64,000 nucleotides of DNA, taken from positions 834,026-898,025 of the forward strand of contig VXBP01004182.1 in NCBI GenBank assembly GCA_013400115.1, read 5' to 3'. This DNA is from Rhinopomastus cyanomelas (lineage: Eukaryota > Chordata > Aves > Bucerotiformes > Rhinopomastidae). The notes under the pieces are model-generated. The model saw nothing but the letters and a program-made list of their open reading frames with translations. It did no database searches and was not told the origin of the DNA. The translations under genes and the position numbers were made by a program. Shown in pieces: positions 1-11,129 of the stretch; the first letter of the stretch is position 1, and each line of letters opens with the position of its first letter.

Positions 1-314
1 TAACCAGGCGAATCTGTAGATAATGTATCTCAGTTAAGATTTGGAGATCATGTTGTGATTCTTTGCTCTTTCAAGAAATACACATTGTTTGAGATACTAC
101 TGCCTAGTATTTTGTTTGAGACACTTAGAAAAGCATTTGTTGAATTTCCAGACACATATGTCAACATTATCTAGAGTTCTCTGTGTTACTCTAAGAAAAC
201 CCACTGCAAACTTGGAATTTTTAAGGCATGCTTAAACCTACCTCGTGTCAGTACTCAGGTCTGTAAAACCTTAATTTTAGCCAACCTCCAGTTTCCCTCC
301 ACTACTGCCAGTTT
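1..314. other. MICU3 intron 1, unclassified sequence
   Basis: No repeat or exon recognised. The stretch is AT-rich and lies downstream of MICU3 exon 1 in that gene's direction, so it should be intronic. Confidence 0.5.
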
Positions 315-403
315 AGCTTAGAGAAAAGGAGACTGAGGAGTGACCTCATTAATGTTCATAAATATGGGACCGGTAGGTGTCAGGAGGATGGAGCCAGGCT
401 CTG
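315..403 (+). mobile_element. CR1 type A fragment
   Basis: Reads as the stretch after the reverse transcriptase domain (an LEKRRLR-like segment, then the GGATGGAGCCAGGCTCTG motif). Truncated at both ends. Confidence 0.75.
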
Positions 404-454
404 TTAAGTGTTCTATGACATACACTTGCTGGAGAACTGCAAGTAAACACAGCA

Positions 455-670
455 TCTCAGCCTTTCTTCATCAGGGTGATGTTCCACTCCCTTCATTGGA
501 CTGGATGATCTTTCAAGGTCACTTCCAATCCCTCATGATTGATTCTATGATTCATTATCTTCATGGCTCTGCACTGGACTCTCTCCATCAGTTCTGCATA
601 CTTCTTGAACTGAGGGGCCCAGAACTGGACACAAGATTCCAGATATGGTCTCACCAGGGCAAAGTAGATA
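455..670 (-). mobile_element. CR1 type A fragment, interrupted
   Basis: Minus-strand CR1 covering the segment that encodes the ERVQ-like helix region. It is interrupted at 497-550 by a plus-strand CR1 tail and resumes at 551. Confidence 0.8.
497..550 (+). mobile_element. CR1 type A 3' tail nested in another CR1
   Basis: A 54-base tail only (ACTGGATGATCTTTCAAGGT to GATTCTATGA). It sits inside the minus-strand copy and is flanked by TTCAT on both sides (492-496 and 551-555), a possible 5-base target-site duplication. Confidence 0.8.
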
Positions 671-949
671 CCTTACTGCTCTGTATTTCACTTTGCACTA
701 CTGCCCTCCTGTGCCATAGCCTTGGCGGGGGACTACTAGCAAACACAGCACCTTTTTGGGGTGCTGCTATGCATCACCTTGGCTCCTACCTGCCTTTTGC
801 AAAAACAAAATGAGAAGCCATGTGGCTCTTCTAAAGTCAGTTTAAATAAGATTAAGAGAAAAAACCAATCCTGGCCTACTTCCTTGCTATCTCCTGTGAG
901 AATTCATTGTGAAAACCCAGAGCAATACTCCAACTATCAAGTTCTTTGA

Positions 950-1839
950 TTATCATAGAATCATAGAATCATCATGGCTGGAAAGGACCTCCAGGGTCAT
1001 CAAGTCCAGCCCTTTCTCCTAATGCCTAACCACTAGACCATATCCCCAAGCGCCACATCCATGCGTTCCTTAAACACCTCCAGGGATGGTGACATCACCA
1101 CCTCCCTGGGCAATCCATTCCAGCACCTAACCACCCTCTCAGTAAAGAATTTCTTTCTAACATCCAGTCTAAACCTTCCCTGACGCAACTTGAGACCATT
1201 TCCCCTCGTCCTATCATCACCAATTTGAGAGAAGAGACCAACACCAACCTTGCTACAACCTCCTTTAAGGTAGTTGTAGAGGGCAATAAGGTCCCCTCTC
1301 AGTCTTCTCTTCTCCAGACTAAACAACCCCAGCTCCCTCAGCCTCTCCTCATAGGGCATGTCCTCCAGCCCCTTCACCAACTTGGTTGCCCTTCTTTGGA
1401 CTCGCTCCAGCACCTCAATATCCTTCCTGTGCTGTGGTGACCAAAACTGGACACAGTACTTGAGGTGCAGTCTCATAAGTGCCGAGTATAGGGGCACAAT
1501 CACCTCCCTGCTCCTACTGGTCACGCCATTTCTGATACAGGCCAGGATGCCATTGGCCTTCTTGGCCATCTGAGCAGACTGCTGGCTCATGTTCAGCCGG
1601 CTATCAATCAACACCTCCAGGTCCTTCTCCACCAGGCAGCTCTCCAGCCACTCTTCTCCAAACCTGTAGCGTTGCTGGGGGTTGTTGTGACCAAAGTGCA
1701 TGACCCGGCACTTGGCCTGGTTAAACCTCATGCAATTGAGCTCAGCCCATCGCTCCAGCCTGTCCGGATCCCGCTGCAAGGCCTCCCTACCCTCCAGCAG
1801 ATCGACACTTTTGCTCACTCTTATCCACAAACAACGCAA
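950..1839 (-). mobile_element. CR1 type B copy with 268-codon open frame (reverse transcriptase C-terminus)
   Basis: The longest uninterrupted CR1 reading frame in the window runs 1839 down to 1033. It starts just after the catalytic FADD box would lie (KSVDLLEGREALQRDPDRL) and carries the conserved blocks RFNQAKCRVMHFG, YSALMRLHLKYCVQFWSPQ, LERVQRRATKL, LRELGLFSLEKRRLRGDL, DDRTRGNG and RCWNGLPREVV up to the normal C-terminus. The 3'UTR and the ATTCTATGAT-type tail at 950-975 are intact, so this is a clean 5'-truncated insertion. It cannot make active enzyme because the polymerase core and endonuclease are missing. It lies in MICU3 intron 1, in that gene's sense orientation. Confidence 0.95.
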
Positions 1840-1977
1840 AATATTTTACTAAACAAATAGGTTAAAACACACATGCTGTGTGTGCATAGGTGAGGACAAA
1901 AGCTCCAAGTCTATCACACAGAAACTTACAATTTCACTGGGTTCCAAGTCAAACAAGTGTTCTCTTGCTTCCAAGCT

Positions 1978-2266
1978 CTTCTCAATGTCATCTAGTGACA
2001 GGACGAGAGGCGATAGTTGTAAGCTGGAACATAGGAGGTTCCACATAAATATTAGAAGGCACTTCTTCACAGTGAGGGTGACAGAGCACCGGAACAGGCT
2101 GCCCAGGGAGGTTGTGGAATCTCCTTCAATGGAGATGTTTAAAATCCGCCTGGATGTGTTCCTGTGTGACTTGGTCTAGGTGATCCTGCTGTGATAGGGG
2201 GAATGGACTAGATGATCTTTTAAGGTCCCTTCCAATATCTAATGATTCTAGGATTCTATGATTCTT
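1978..2266 (+). mobile_element. CR1 type A 3' end
   Basis: Covers the TRGD...HRRFHINIRR...LPREVVESPS block, then the full tail ending GATTCTATGATTC. It is closer to the early form of the tail (ATTCTAGGATTCTATGA) than most copies here. Confidence 0.9.
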
Positions 2267-4332
2267 CCAACTGAGATAAAGGTGAGACTATTTTTGCTAA
2301 AGAAGCCAGCATTTACTAGAAGTACCTCTTGCTTGCGGTCCAAAAGATGTTGTTACAGTAGTTTAATCTTTAACTAATTTATTTCAAGTGTGTGCATTTC
2401 TTTGAATCTTCTGCTTGCAAAGTAATCTCTCTCCCATCAATGAGAATCTGTGCAAAGTATTAAAATAAAAAGGTTTTCAAAGCAATGCTGTTCCTTACTT
2501 CCTTCGTTTATATTTGACTTCAGGCTTATTTAATATGCTCCCATGTAGATAAAAGTAGCACAATTTTGTTTTCATGCTGGGTGGCCAAAAGGTTAAACGT
2601 CAAGTTCTCAGTGTGGGAAAATCCCAAAGTAGACAAAACTGTTTTGATGCTCACTGAAGTCAGATTTCTAGCAGACTACTTAGATGTAGCGCAGCCAACA
2701 ATTATTTCAGTTGATCCTGCTTCGCTGAGATAAGGGAATTATTATAGTAAAATATTTACAAGCATAGGAAACTGGAACGTATTTCAAAAGTTATAAAAAA
2801 AGCCTTGTTCAAATACAATTCTGTTAACAGGAAATCTTTGCAGTAACCATGTTCCTCCCCCAGCTTTTCCAGAAATCCTCCAAAATAACTAATACAATAA
2901 AATCATCTCCAGCAGTTGTTCTTACTCTAGTTTTACATGTAACCTCTAGCAGTTCTTCACTAGTCAGTGTGTACGTTCTGCTATACACATCCAGGAGAAA
3001 CATTTGCATTGGACAGTGAAAATAAAGGTGAAAGATGACATATCCTGGTGGAATAAAAAGCACCGTGTGACTGGACATGAAATGTGGAGCAAGGGAAACA
3101 GGAAAATGGGAGAAGGACGAACCTAGTGCACCCCTGTGTCAGTCTTTGTGCATCAATAATTGAATAGAAATATCTTTGACTCCTCGACCTTCCAAAAGCA
3201 GCCAGAGACAATCCCAAGATACTTGAACCTTTTGTCAGTACACAAATCACAAAAACCACCTAATAAAACGTACATCACACTTCCACCAAACTCATCTGTA
3301 CAGAAACTGCCAGTTATCATTCTCCACACACCCCACAGCAGATCCAAGAGCTCCAACCTTGACTCTAATAACACTGACACTCACACGACTTTTCACAACA
3401 GAGTTTTCTACTTCAAACGTTCTTAAATCCTTTAAACTGGCAAACACTATTAAAGTTGGAAGTTTGGCGCTACGTTAGGAATTAAAAACATGATTGTCAG
3501 TCGGATAACATTAGCTCAACCTTTGAATTAAGGACATTACAGCACAATATCATGCGTGGAATTCCATTAATACCATGCAACACAATTTGACCACAGCATG
3601 TGCTTCTTTTTCCCCCCCCTCCAGAGGTGTTTTAGAAAACAGTTACAAAATGGTTGGTGATCATCACAAGTCTAGACTGCAATCCTAAATGGGGTACAGC
3701 TCACAGATGGAGCTCGTGGTCTCTGGCAGTTCACCAGCTAGATCTCGTATCAAATTATGGTCTTTCCCCTTTGGGAAGGGAAAAAGACCCTTCTCCCTTT
3801 CCCCTTACGGTCTCCCCCTTTTCCCTGTGCCCTTCTGCAGCATGACAGTCGATAAAAATGCACAGAAACCCACAACCTCAGCCCCAAAATTCTAAAGCTA
3901 TTTCATCTGCATTTTACGGGGCTTCAGTTGAAAGGGTATTTTTACAGGAATGCTGAGATCTGCAGAATGAAATCACCTAGAGCACTTGTACAATGTAAAC
4001 CAATTCTTACTCTTTTTCCTCATAGGAGCATGGTGTTTACCTTTTAAAACCAGTTTGAGTATAAACAGAAGATATAGCTTATAAACTTTACTATTTTACA
4101 TTTATTCAAGCATAAACTTAATTCTGACTTTGCAACCTTAGTGCTTTCACAGCAAGATGTGTGAAAACTCCTAAGCACATAGCACACTAACTTATTCACT
4201 TCATTGCAGCAACCATTTCTCCTTGAAAGACCGGCTAAGTAAAAACACGTAAAGGTCTGTCTAATCAAAACAGTATAAAGAGCTGAGTTTGTCTTTGGCT
4301 CTCTGCGCCACAGTAAGACACTGAAGATGTTA
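2267..4332. other. MICU3 intron 1, no recognised feature
   Basis: About 2 kb with no CR1, no tandem repeat and no frame resembling a MICU3 exon on the minus strand. Short open frames near 2824-3380 overlap each other in several frames and look random. Confidence 0.5.
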
Positions 4333-4950
4333 AAGAATCACAGCATCACAAAACATTAGGGATTGGAAGGGACCTTGAAAGTTCATCCAGTCCAATCCTC
4401 CTGCCACAGCAGCATCACCTAGATCAAGTCATGCAGGAATATGTCCAGGCGGGTTTGAAACACTGACAGAGGAGACTCCACAAAACCCCTGGGCAGCGCC
4501 TTCCAGGGCTGTCTCACCTCACCGTGAAGAAGTTCCTTCTCCTGTTTATGAGGAACCTCCTCTGTTCCAGCTGACACCTATTGCCCCTTGTTCTATCATT
4601 AGATGCCCCTGAGCAGAGCCTGGCTCCATCCTCCTGACACGCACCTTTCACATATTTATAAGCACTGAGGTCACCCCTCAGTCTCCTTCTCTCCAAGCTA
4701 AAGAGACTCAGGTCCCTCAGCCTTTCCTCAGCAGGGAGGTATTCTCTTCATCCTATTTGTGGCTCTGTGCTGGACTGTCTCCATCAGTTCCATGTCCTTC
4801 TTGAACTGAGGGGCCAAGAACTGGACACAATGTTCCAGATGCGGTCTCATCAAGGCAGAGTCGAGGTGGAGAACCTCGCTCAATCTGATAACCACTCCCA
4901 TTATGATCTACTCCAGGATGCCGCTGGCCTTCTTGGCTACAAGGGCATAT
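4333..4950 (-). mobile_element. CR1 type A, long 5'-truncated copy
   Basis: Begins with the inverted tail (AATCACAGCATCACAAAACA) and continues through the RT C-terminal region to the GGCCTTCTTGGCTACAAGGG block. Frames are broken by several stops and indels. Confidence 0.93.
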
Positions 4951-5359
4951 TACATGAATAATGAAAAGTACTTGGCTCAGCTTCCCTTCGTAAAAGATGC
5001 TGCCAACAGAATCTGCCTTTCAGCTAAGTCAGAGTGCTAACAAAACCCATATAAACCCAAGGCCTCAAACATTGAAATGTAAGAGACTCGCTTCTCAAAC
5101 ATGCTTTATAAAATAAAATTCCTCTAGAGAACATAGGTTTGTTCCACTAATTTTCAGTTTTAGCAGGTGTCACACTGACTAACCATACAGTCATGCTCTT
5201 GGATTTTTAAACAAAATATGTTTTCATGAGAAAACCAAATATTATTACTGTACGTTATGTATGGCATGGCACAGGAGTTTCTCCCTATCACTGGAAAATT
5301 CCTTTTCCAGGTTCACACTGATGGGTTTTTGTTACCCACAGTTATGGGTAACCAACCAG
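4951..5359. other. MICU3 intron 1, no recognised feature
   Basis: AT-rich unique sequence between two CR1 copies. I see nothing further in it. Confidence 0.5.
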
Positions 5360-5735
5360 TCACAGAAACACAGAACATTAGGGATTGGAAGGGATCTTGA
5401 AAAATCATCTAGTCCAATCCCCCTGCCACAGCAGGATCACACAGATCCAGTCACACAGGGTCATATCCAGGAAGGTTTTAAATGTCTCCAGAGAAGGAGA
5501 CTCCGCAACATCCCTGGGCAACCCCTGCCAGTGCTCTGTCACCCTCACCATAAAGAAGTTCCTTCTCATTTTGATGTGGAACCTCCTGTGTTCCAGCTCA
5601 CATCCATTACCCCTTGTCCCATCATTAGATGCCACTGAGCAGAGCCTGGCTGCATCCTCCTGACACTCACCCTTCTCATACTTATAAACATTAATAAGGG
5701 CACCCCTCAGCCTCCTTTTTTCCAAGCCAACCAAT
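5360..5735 (-). mobile_element. CR1 type A 3' portion
   Basis: Inverted tail at 5360-5430, then the C-terminal coding block (minus frame 5755-5405 retains GLEKRRLRGALINVYKY and RGNGCELEHRRFHIKMRR). Truncated near the LEKRRLR segment. Confidence 0.92.
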
Positions 5736-5799
5736 GTTTTCACTGGATCAGTCACCGACTCACTGAATATACATCTGCCTTAAAGAGAATTTTAGGAAC

Positions 5800-6000
5800 C
5801 AAAGAGATTCTGTTATTCTGTCATCTAGTCCAACCTGAAGTCCAGCACTGCCATGCTAACCTAAACACCAGGCCAACTCGCCGTTTACATAGCTGCAAGA
5901 ATGGTGACTCCTGCACTGCCCTGGGCAGCCTGTTCCAATTCCCAACAGCCCTGCAGGCGAGTAAATCCTTCCCAACATCCAAGTGACGGGTTACTTTGTG
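5800..6000 (-). mobile_element. CR1 type C fragment (older)
   Basis: Minus frame 6006-5821 reads GNWNRLPRAVQESPFLQLCK, the C-terminal CR1 block in a divergent form. The bounds are approximate because the copy has decayed. Confidence 0.75.
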
Positions 6001-6069
6001 CACCAAGCGCTACGCCATCACTTCTGAAGCATAAACCCGTCACTCAAGTGAAACCGCTATTTTAATAAT

Positions 6070-6720
6070 TATCCTCAGTAGGGCGGGCGGGTGACAGCTC
6101 CTGTCCCCGTCCCCCGGGATCCCGCCCGGGCCGGCCCCACGCAGGGTCACCTCTGCGGCACAGCCTGGGGAACTGCGAGAGGCCCGCACACACCTACCGT
6201 CTCCTTAGCAGCGGCCGCCACGGGGATGGGGAGCAGCGGGGACGTGGCTCCCGGCTCGTGGGGGTGCTCCCCCTGCCGCTGATCCGACAGCCGGTACCCC
6301 GCGTACCCGGCGACCGCCCCTCCCGCCGCCGCCGCCGCCACCGCCCAGCCCAGCTCTCGCCGCCACCGCCTCGGCTCCGTCGCCCTGGCCCCGCCGCCGC
6401 CGCTGGCCCAGAGCCGCCGCGCTGGCTGAGCGCAGGATGCAGGCCCCAGGCGGCGGCGCCAACGCAGGAGAGAGCGCAGGGCGGCCATAGCGGCCGCTCC
6501 GCCCCCGCGCTGCCGGCGAACGGGGACCCCGCGGTACTAGCAGAAGGCTCGCGAGAAGCGGAGAAGGTTGCGGGTAGCGAGAGACCTCCGACAGGCCCCG
6601 CCCGGCCCGGGCCCCGCCGCCGGCCCGGCCGCCCTTCGGCCCTCCCTCGCCCCGCCCTGCAGCCCGTCCCAGCCGCTGCCGTCGAGGGCGCCGCTCGCTA
6701 ACGGGCTCCAGAGCCCAGCA
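6070..6720. promoter_or_regulatory. CpG island at the MICU3 promoter
   Basis: Dense CpG and GC-rich runs, sharply bounded by AT-rich DNA on both sides. It covers MICU3 coding exon 1 (6198-6488) and the sequence upstream of it (6489-6720), where the MICU3 transcription start is expected. No TATA box seen, which is typical of such promoters. Long open frames on both strands here (6205-6822 and 6258-6701) are by-products of GC richness. Confidence 0.85.
6198..6488 (-). CDS. MICU3: MICU3 coding exon 1 (mitochondrial calcium uptake family member 3)
   Basis: This exon encodes the first 97 residues of MICU3, an EF-hand protein of the mitochondrial intermembrane space that pairs with MICU1 and enhances calcium uptake through the MCU channel, mainly in nervous tissue. 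Seen here: ATG at 6488; an Arg-rich, acid-free N-terminus (MAALRSLLRWRRRLG) suited to mitochondrial targeting; a hydrophobic stretch at about residues 47-65 (GWAVAAAAAGGAVAGYAGY); and the family signature LLPIPVAAAAKET at 85-97, matching the end of exon 1 in other vertebrates. The donor is ACG|GTAGGTG (intron from 6197 downward), giving a phase-0 junction. All EF hands are in later exons, which I could not find in 1-6197, so the gene continues beyond the left edge. Identity is recalled from family knowledge, not from a search. Confidence 0.9.
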
Positions 6721-6917
6721 TTGTGTTTTCCTCTGTCTGCCTCCCAAGGGATGAGCCAGAGCGACCCAGCAGTGTCCTCGCGGAAACTTGGAAGCGTGAG
6801 TTGTGGGAGACATTCCAGCCATTCCTCAGAATTTGCCTCAGAACCCTGAAGGCTGGAGGTGGCCACAGCATCAAGTCTGTTCTCTTGGTTTACTGGTGAG
6901 GTTTAGTTGAAACCGTT

Positions 6918-6963
6918 GAGCTTTAAAGGCCCCTTTCAATACAGACCATTCTATGATCCTATG
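6918..6963 (+). mobile_element. CR1 type C 3' tail
   Basis: A short, older tail (CTTTAAAGGCCCCTTTCAAT, then CATTCTATGATCCTATGA). Only the last 45 bases or so are recognisable. Confidence 0.65.
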
Positions 6964-7704
6964 ACAAACATCCCATGACCCTCGTCATCCTAGTTAGAGT
7001 GAAGATTGCTGTTACTCCACCAGCCCTGTAGAACTGGGGTAAACTCCCCACAGGCTGTTTCCAAAGCACACCCTAAGTGTAACTAGAACTAAAAACATGA
7101 GGATTGTTTCAGGCCAACTGCAATTAAACACTGACATCCGGCATATAAAATCTTTGATTTTATATTTTATTCCAAGCTAACAAGTTGTCTGGTAGACTAT
7201 CCCATAGTTTTTTGACCTGTGCGGTAAGGTGTGCATTGGTTGCACTTGGTCCCATGAGGAACAGGGTTTAGAAATAAAACGTGAAATGGTGATGAAGAAT
7301 GTACCAGCCACTGAAGATCATCCAGTCTTCCCTGTGTCCACCTGACCTCTTCCTCCAATAGTTCTCTCTGCATAGTAGTTACTCAGAAAAGTGAGATTCT
7401 CCTGGACCCCATTTCAACTCTATTGGCTGCTTATTTCAAAGTAACCCCAGACTATGGTTTCTCATACACTTTTTATTGTCTTTGTGCTTTAAGCCCTTCT
7501 GATCAGGTAACCGGAGGCACTTGCCATGTCAGCAGTCTTTCATACATAGTCTTTCATGCTGGCAGCCACTTTAGCACAGCTAAGCACTCGTTAAAGACCA
7601 GTTGTTAATGATAAGCATGTCCTTTTGTACCTGCCTGCTGCCAATAGGCCTTGTCATGCATCTCATGTCAGGCATTCTCCATGACACAACCTTTGTTGCC
7701 ACCT
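6964..7704. other. MICU3-FGF20 spacer, no recognised feature
   Basis: Unique, AT-moderate sequence. No repeat or gene recognised. Confidence 0.5.
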
Positions 7705-8160
7705 ACAGCATCCTGGGGTGAATCAGATGGGGGATGATTAGCAGATCAACAGAGGTTCTCCTCTCTCTCTGGCCCTGGTGAGAACACATCTGGAATCTTG
7801 TGTCCAGTTCTGGGCCTCTCAGTTCCAGAAAGACACAGAACTGATGGAGAGAGTCCAGAGCACAGCCACAAAGACGATGAAGGGAGTGGAACATCACCTT
7901 TATGAGGAAAGACTGTGGGAGCTGGGTCTCTTTAGCTGGAGAAAGAAGACTGAGGGATGATCTCATTAATGTTGATAAATATATGAAGGATGGGTGTCAG
8001 GAAGATGGAGCCAGGCTCCACTCAGTGTCATCTAATGGTAGGACAAGGGGCAACGGATGTGAGCTGGAACAAAGGAGGTTCCACATCAATCTGAGAAGGA
8101 ACTTCTTCAAGGTGAGGGTGAGAGAGCACTGGCAGGGGCTGCCCAGGGGTGCAGGGGATT
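7705..8160 (+). mobile_element. CR1 type A internal fragment, 3' truncated
   Basis: Runs from CAGCATCCTGGGGTG through ESCVQFWASQFQKDTEL and TRGNGCELEQRRFHINLRR to GLPRGAGD, then stops abruptly at 8160 with no 3'UTR or tail. Loss of the 3' end is unusual for a LINE insertion and implies later deletion. Confidence 0.9.
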
Positions 8161-8687
8161 AAGATACTCGTCTGCATTTTCAGATTCCCAGAAACATTTC
8201 AGGGGTTATAATATTGTGTCAGAGGAGAACTGTGGCCATGTTTGTGAAACAACAATCTGACAGATCATGAGCGTGGCCAAGGTTGAATTGCCACAGAATA
8301 ATTGATGTCTGGAAAAGCAGGTATCTGGAGTGAGTGATAGATTTACTGCATTCCTGTCAATGTTTTAGACTGTCATAAGCTAGTTCATCCCTCAGGTAAT
8401 TCTGTTGACTTGATTATTCCCATCTGTTAAAACTACCTTTTCTTTGTTAATTTTTTATGTGCACTGCTTTATTTGTGATGTATGTGTGATACACCCATAC
8501 GGCATAAAGTCTTCAAATCTGAGCAACTTCCCTGTACTGAGTGGTAACAGGCAATATAAAGGCAAATATTTACGTGTCAAGACAACAATTAGTTTCAGAT
8601 GCTTAGCATGACTGAAACACAAGTATCTCTCCCTCAGATACATGACTAAGCATCCAGCCTGGAAAATTTTGTAGAGTGTGGCAGTTC
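8161..8687. other. Spacer, no recognised feature
   Basis: Unique AT-rich sequence between two CR1 copies. Nothing further seen. Confidence 0.5.
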
Positions 8688-9130
8688 ACAGAATAAGAAT
8701 CACTCTAGCTGGAAAAGACCCCTGGGATCATTGAGTCCAACCATCTACCCTACCTTACAAGTTCACCCCTAAACCACGTCCCTCAACACCTCATCCAAAC
8801 GATCTTTAAACTCATCCAGGGATAGTGACTCAACCACCACTCTGGGAAGCCCATTCCACTGACCACCCTTCCTGTGAAAAAAAATTTTCTAATATCTAGT
8901 CTAAACCTACCCTATTGTAACTTGAACCCATTCCCTCTTGTTCTATTGCTAATTGCTTGTGAGAAGAGACCAGCACCAGCCTCTCCACAAGGTCATTTCA
9001 GGTAGTTATGGAGAGGGATGAGGTTTCCTGTCAGCATCCTCTTCTTCAAACTGAAGACCCCCAGCTCTTTCTGTCTTTCCTCATGAGATTTATTCTTCAG
9101 GCAAATGATTTATTCTTCAACAAAGATTCT
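8688..9130 (-). mobile_element. CR1 type B copy
   Basis: Inverted type B tail (AGCTGGAAAAGACCCCTGGG), then the 3'UTR and C-terminal coding region with many stops. The right end fades near a small duplication of AAATGATTTATTCTTC. Confidence 0.88.
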
Positions 9131-9748
9131 GTTGGATCTTTTCCATTCCAGCTGCCTCATTAGGAGACATCATTCACTCACAGAATTAGCTTTTGAAAGT
9201 GTCTAGTTTTTCCACTGATTGAGAAAGAAGCCACTTGCAGTCAATGTGGTATCACAAAGTAAACCCTTTTGCTGGGTGTCACCTACACCATAGACATGAA
9301 CCATGAGTTATCTTCCTGTTCGCATTGTTTCCCTGAGATTGGTTAGCTACATGTTAATGACTTTTCAATAACACCTTTAGGCTAAACTCTTTTCCACTTC
9401 AAAAAGTCCAGCGCACATCTGTAACTGCTGACACCTGGGTACATTAGTCAGAACTTCCCCGTTGAGGGATTTGCTCAGAACAAGAGCACAGTTCATGCAA
9501 CAAGTCAAAAACTGTAGGCTCTCTGCGCATCTTCTGTTTGCAGATTCAACAATCATGTAATTTAAATGAATCAAGTTGGCTTTCATCTGACGATCCGCTC
9601 ACAGAACTAATATAAAGGCTGCCAAATGAGGTGTTTGGATGTTGATGTGTGTGACAAGGTCCATTCTGACTGAGTGTAGCTGGATATAAATGTGTGCTCG
9701 TGACCTAGCTTCTCTGTAATTCCTGTGCGTCCACAAAAACATGGACAA
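9131..9748. other. Spacer, no recognised feature
   Basis: Unique sequence. No repeat or plausible exon seen on either strand. Confidence 0.5.
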
Positions 9749-9795
9749 TAGAATCATAGAATCACAGGACATTAGGGATTGGAAGGAACCTATAA
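9749..9795 (-). mobile_element. CR1 type A 3' tail only
   Basis: About 45 bases of inverted tail (TAGAATCATAGAATCACAGG ... GGGATTGGAAGGAACC). An extreme 5' truncation. Confidence 0.75.
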
Positions 9796-9969
9796 TCATG
9801 AATTTTAAAACACCCCACAAATTTCTGTCTTTGTCTAAAGAAATAAAGCAAACAAAAAAATGAAGGTGCCAGAAATGTCCAAGTTGCTTTACATTGGAAA
9901 GTAACTTTTTTCAGCATTACTTTTCCCTTGTCTGAGTTTTTGTAAATAGGAATATGTATTTATATAGAA

Positions 9970-10535
9970 CCTTCCAATCATTAGGGATTGGAAGGGACGT
10001 CGAAAGATCATCTAGTCAAATTCCTCTGCCACAGCAGGATCACCTAGATCAAGTCACACCAGAACGTGGCCAGGCAGCTTTTAAATGCCTCCAGAGAAGG
10101 AGACTCCACAACCTCCCTGGGCAGTCCCTTCCAGTGCTCTCTCACAATCACCATGAAGAAGTTCCTTCTCATATTGATGTGGAACCTCCTCTGTTCCAGT
10201 TCACACCCATTTCCCCTTGTCCTTTCATTAGATGCCCCTGAGCAGAGCCTGGCTCCATCCTCCTGACTCCCACCCTTCACATATGTGTAAACATTAATGT
10301 CTCCTTTTTTCCAAGTTCAAGAGAGTCAGCTCCCTCAGCCTTTCCTCACAAAGGTGATGTTCCACTCCCTTCATCGTCTTTGTGCCTCTGTGCTGGACTC
10401 TCTCCAGAAGTTCCGTGTCATTCTTGAACTGAGGGGACCAGAACTGGACACAAGATTCCAGATGTGTTCTCACCAGGGCAGAGTAGAGGGTGAGGGGAAT
10501 CTCTCTCAATCTGCTAACCACCCCACTTCTGCTAA
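9970..10535 (-). mobile_element. CR1 type A copy
   Basis: Inverted tail, 3'UTR and RT C-terminal region. Minus frames 10280-10044 and 10557-10294 keep RGNGCELEQRRFHINMRR and ESCVQFWSPQF, split by a frameshift near 10290. It abuts a CA microsatellite at its right end. Confidence 0.93.
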
Positions 10536-10536
10536 C

Positions 10537-10562
10537 CACACACACACACACACACACACACA
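10537..10562. repeat. (AC)n microsatellite
   Basis: About 13 AC units directly at the 5'-truncated end of the CR1 copy to its left. Confidence 0.95.
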
Positions 10563-11129
10563 GAGTCAGTCTGATGCTTTCTGCACTGCTGTGGTAGCCT
10601 CCAGATTTTATTTATGACAGCATGATACTTTTAGGAAATATACGGTAATGATACTCATCTGTAGAAGCCCTGACTACTTGCTGTGGAAGTAAAGACTCAA
10701 TCACATATCTATTTGCTCAATAACATGGAAAGTGTAGTCCCTAGGAAGTATCTGTAGAGTTGATTAGATTGTACTGTATACTCTGAGTTCAATTATGCAC
10801 TCCTGTAAAAACACTCTTCAAAATTATTGAACTTCCCATGGTATAGTCTCAGAAGGTGAAAAAAAACCCTTCGGTGTTATCTTTTCCTGTCACATGACTA
10901 GTGCAAACAGCAAAAATAGCCTTATCTTTTTGTTTGTTTTCTGGTACTTTATAAAACAGCATAACCGGTTCAGTGCCCAGACATTAAAGACTCCACTCAG
11001 AAAAGATCAATGTTCTATATTCCACTGTACTTTAAATGTTTCCATTATAGAGCAGGAAGGAGTTGGCTGTAAGGGTCTTCCAGTGTGTGATGGCTGAGCT
11101 TTTTTTTTTCAGTAAAAAACCCCCACCCC
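10563..11129. other. Spacer, no recognised feature
   Basis: Unique AT-rich sequence. Nothing recognised apart from short homopolymer runs. Confidence 0.5.

Noticed and set aside
340..813. 157-codon plus-strand open frame
   Set aside because: It runs through CR1 pieces in both directions (315-670); the translation is a repeat mosaic.
1..6190. MICU3 exon 2 and later exons
   Set aside because: I looked on the minus strand for EF-hand or exon 2 signatures and found none. Intron 1 probably extends past the left edge.
6205..6822. Long open frames on both strands around MICU3 exon 1
   Set aside because: GC-rich CpG-island sequence with few stops. Only the minus frame beginning at 6488 has family signatures.
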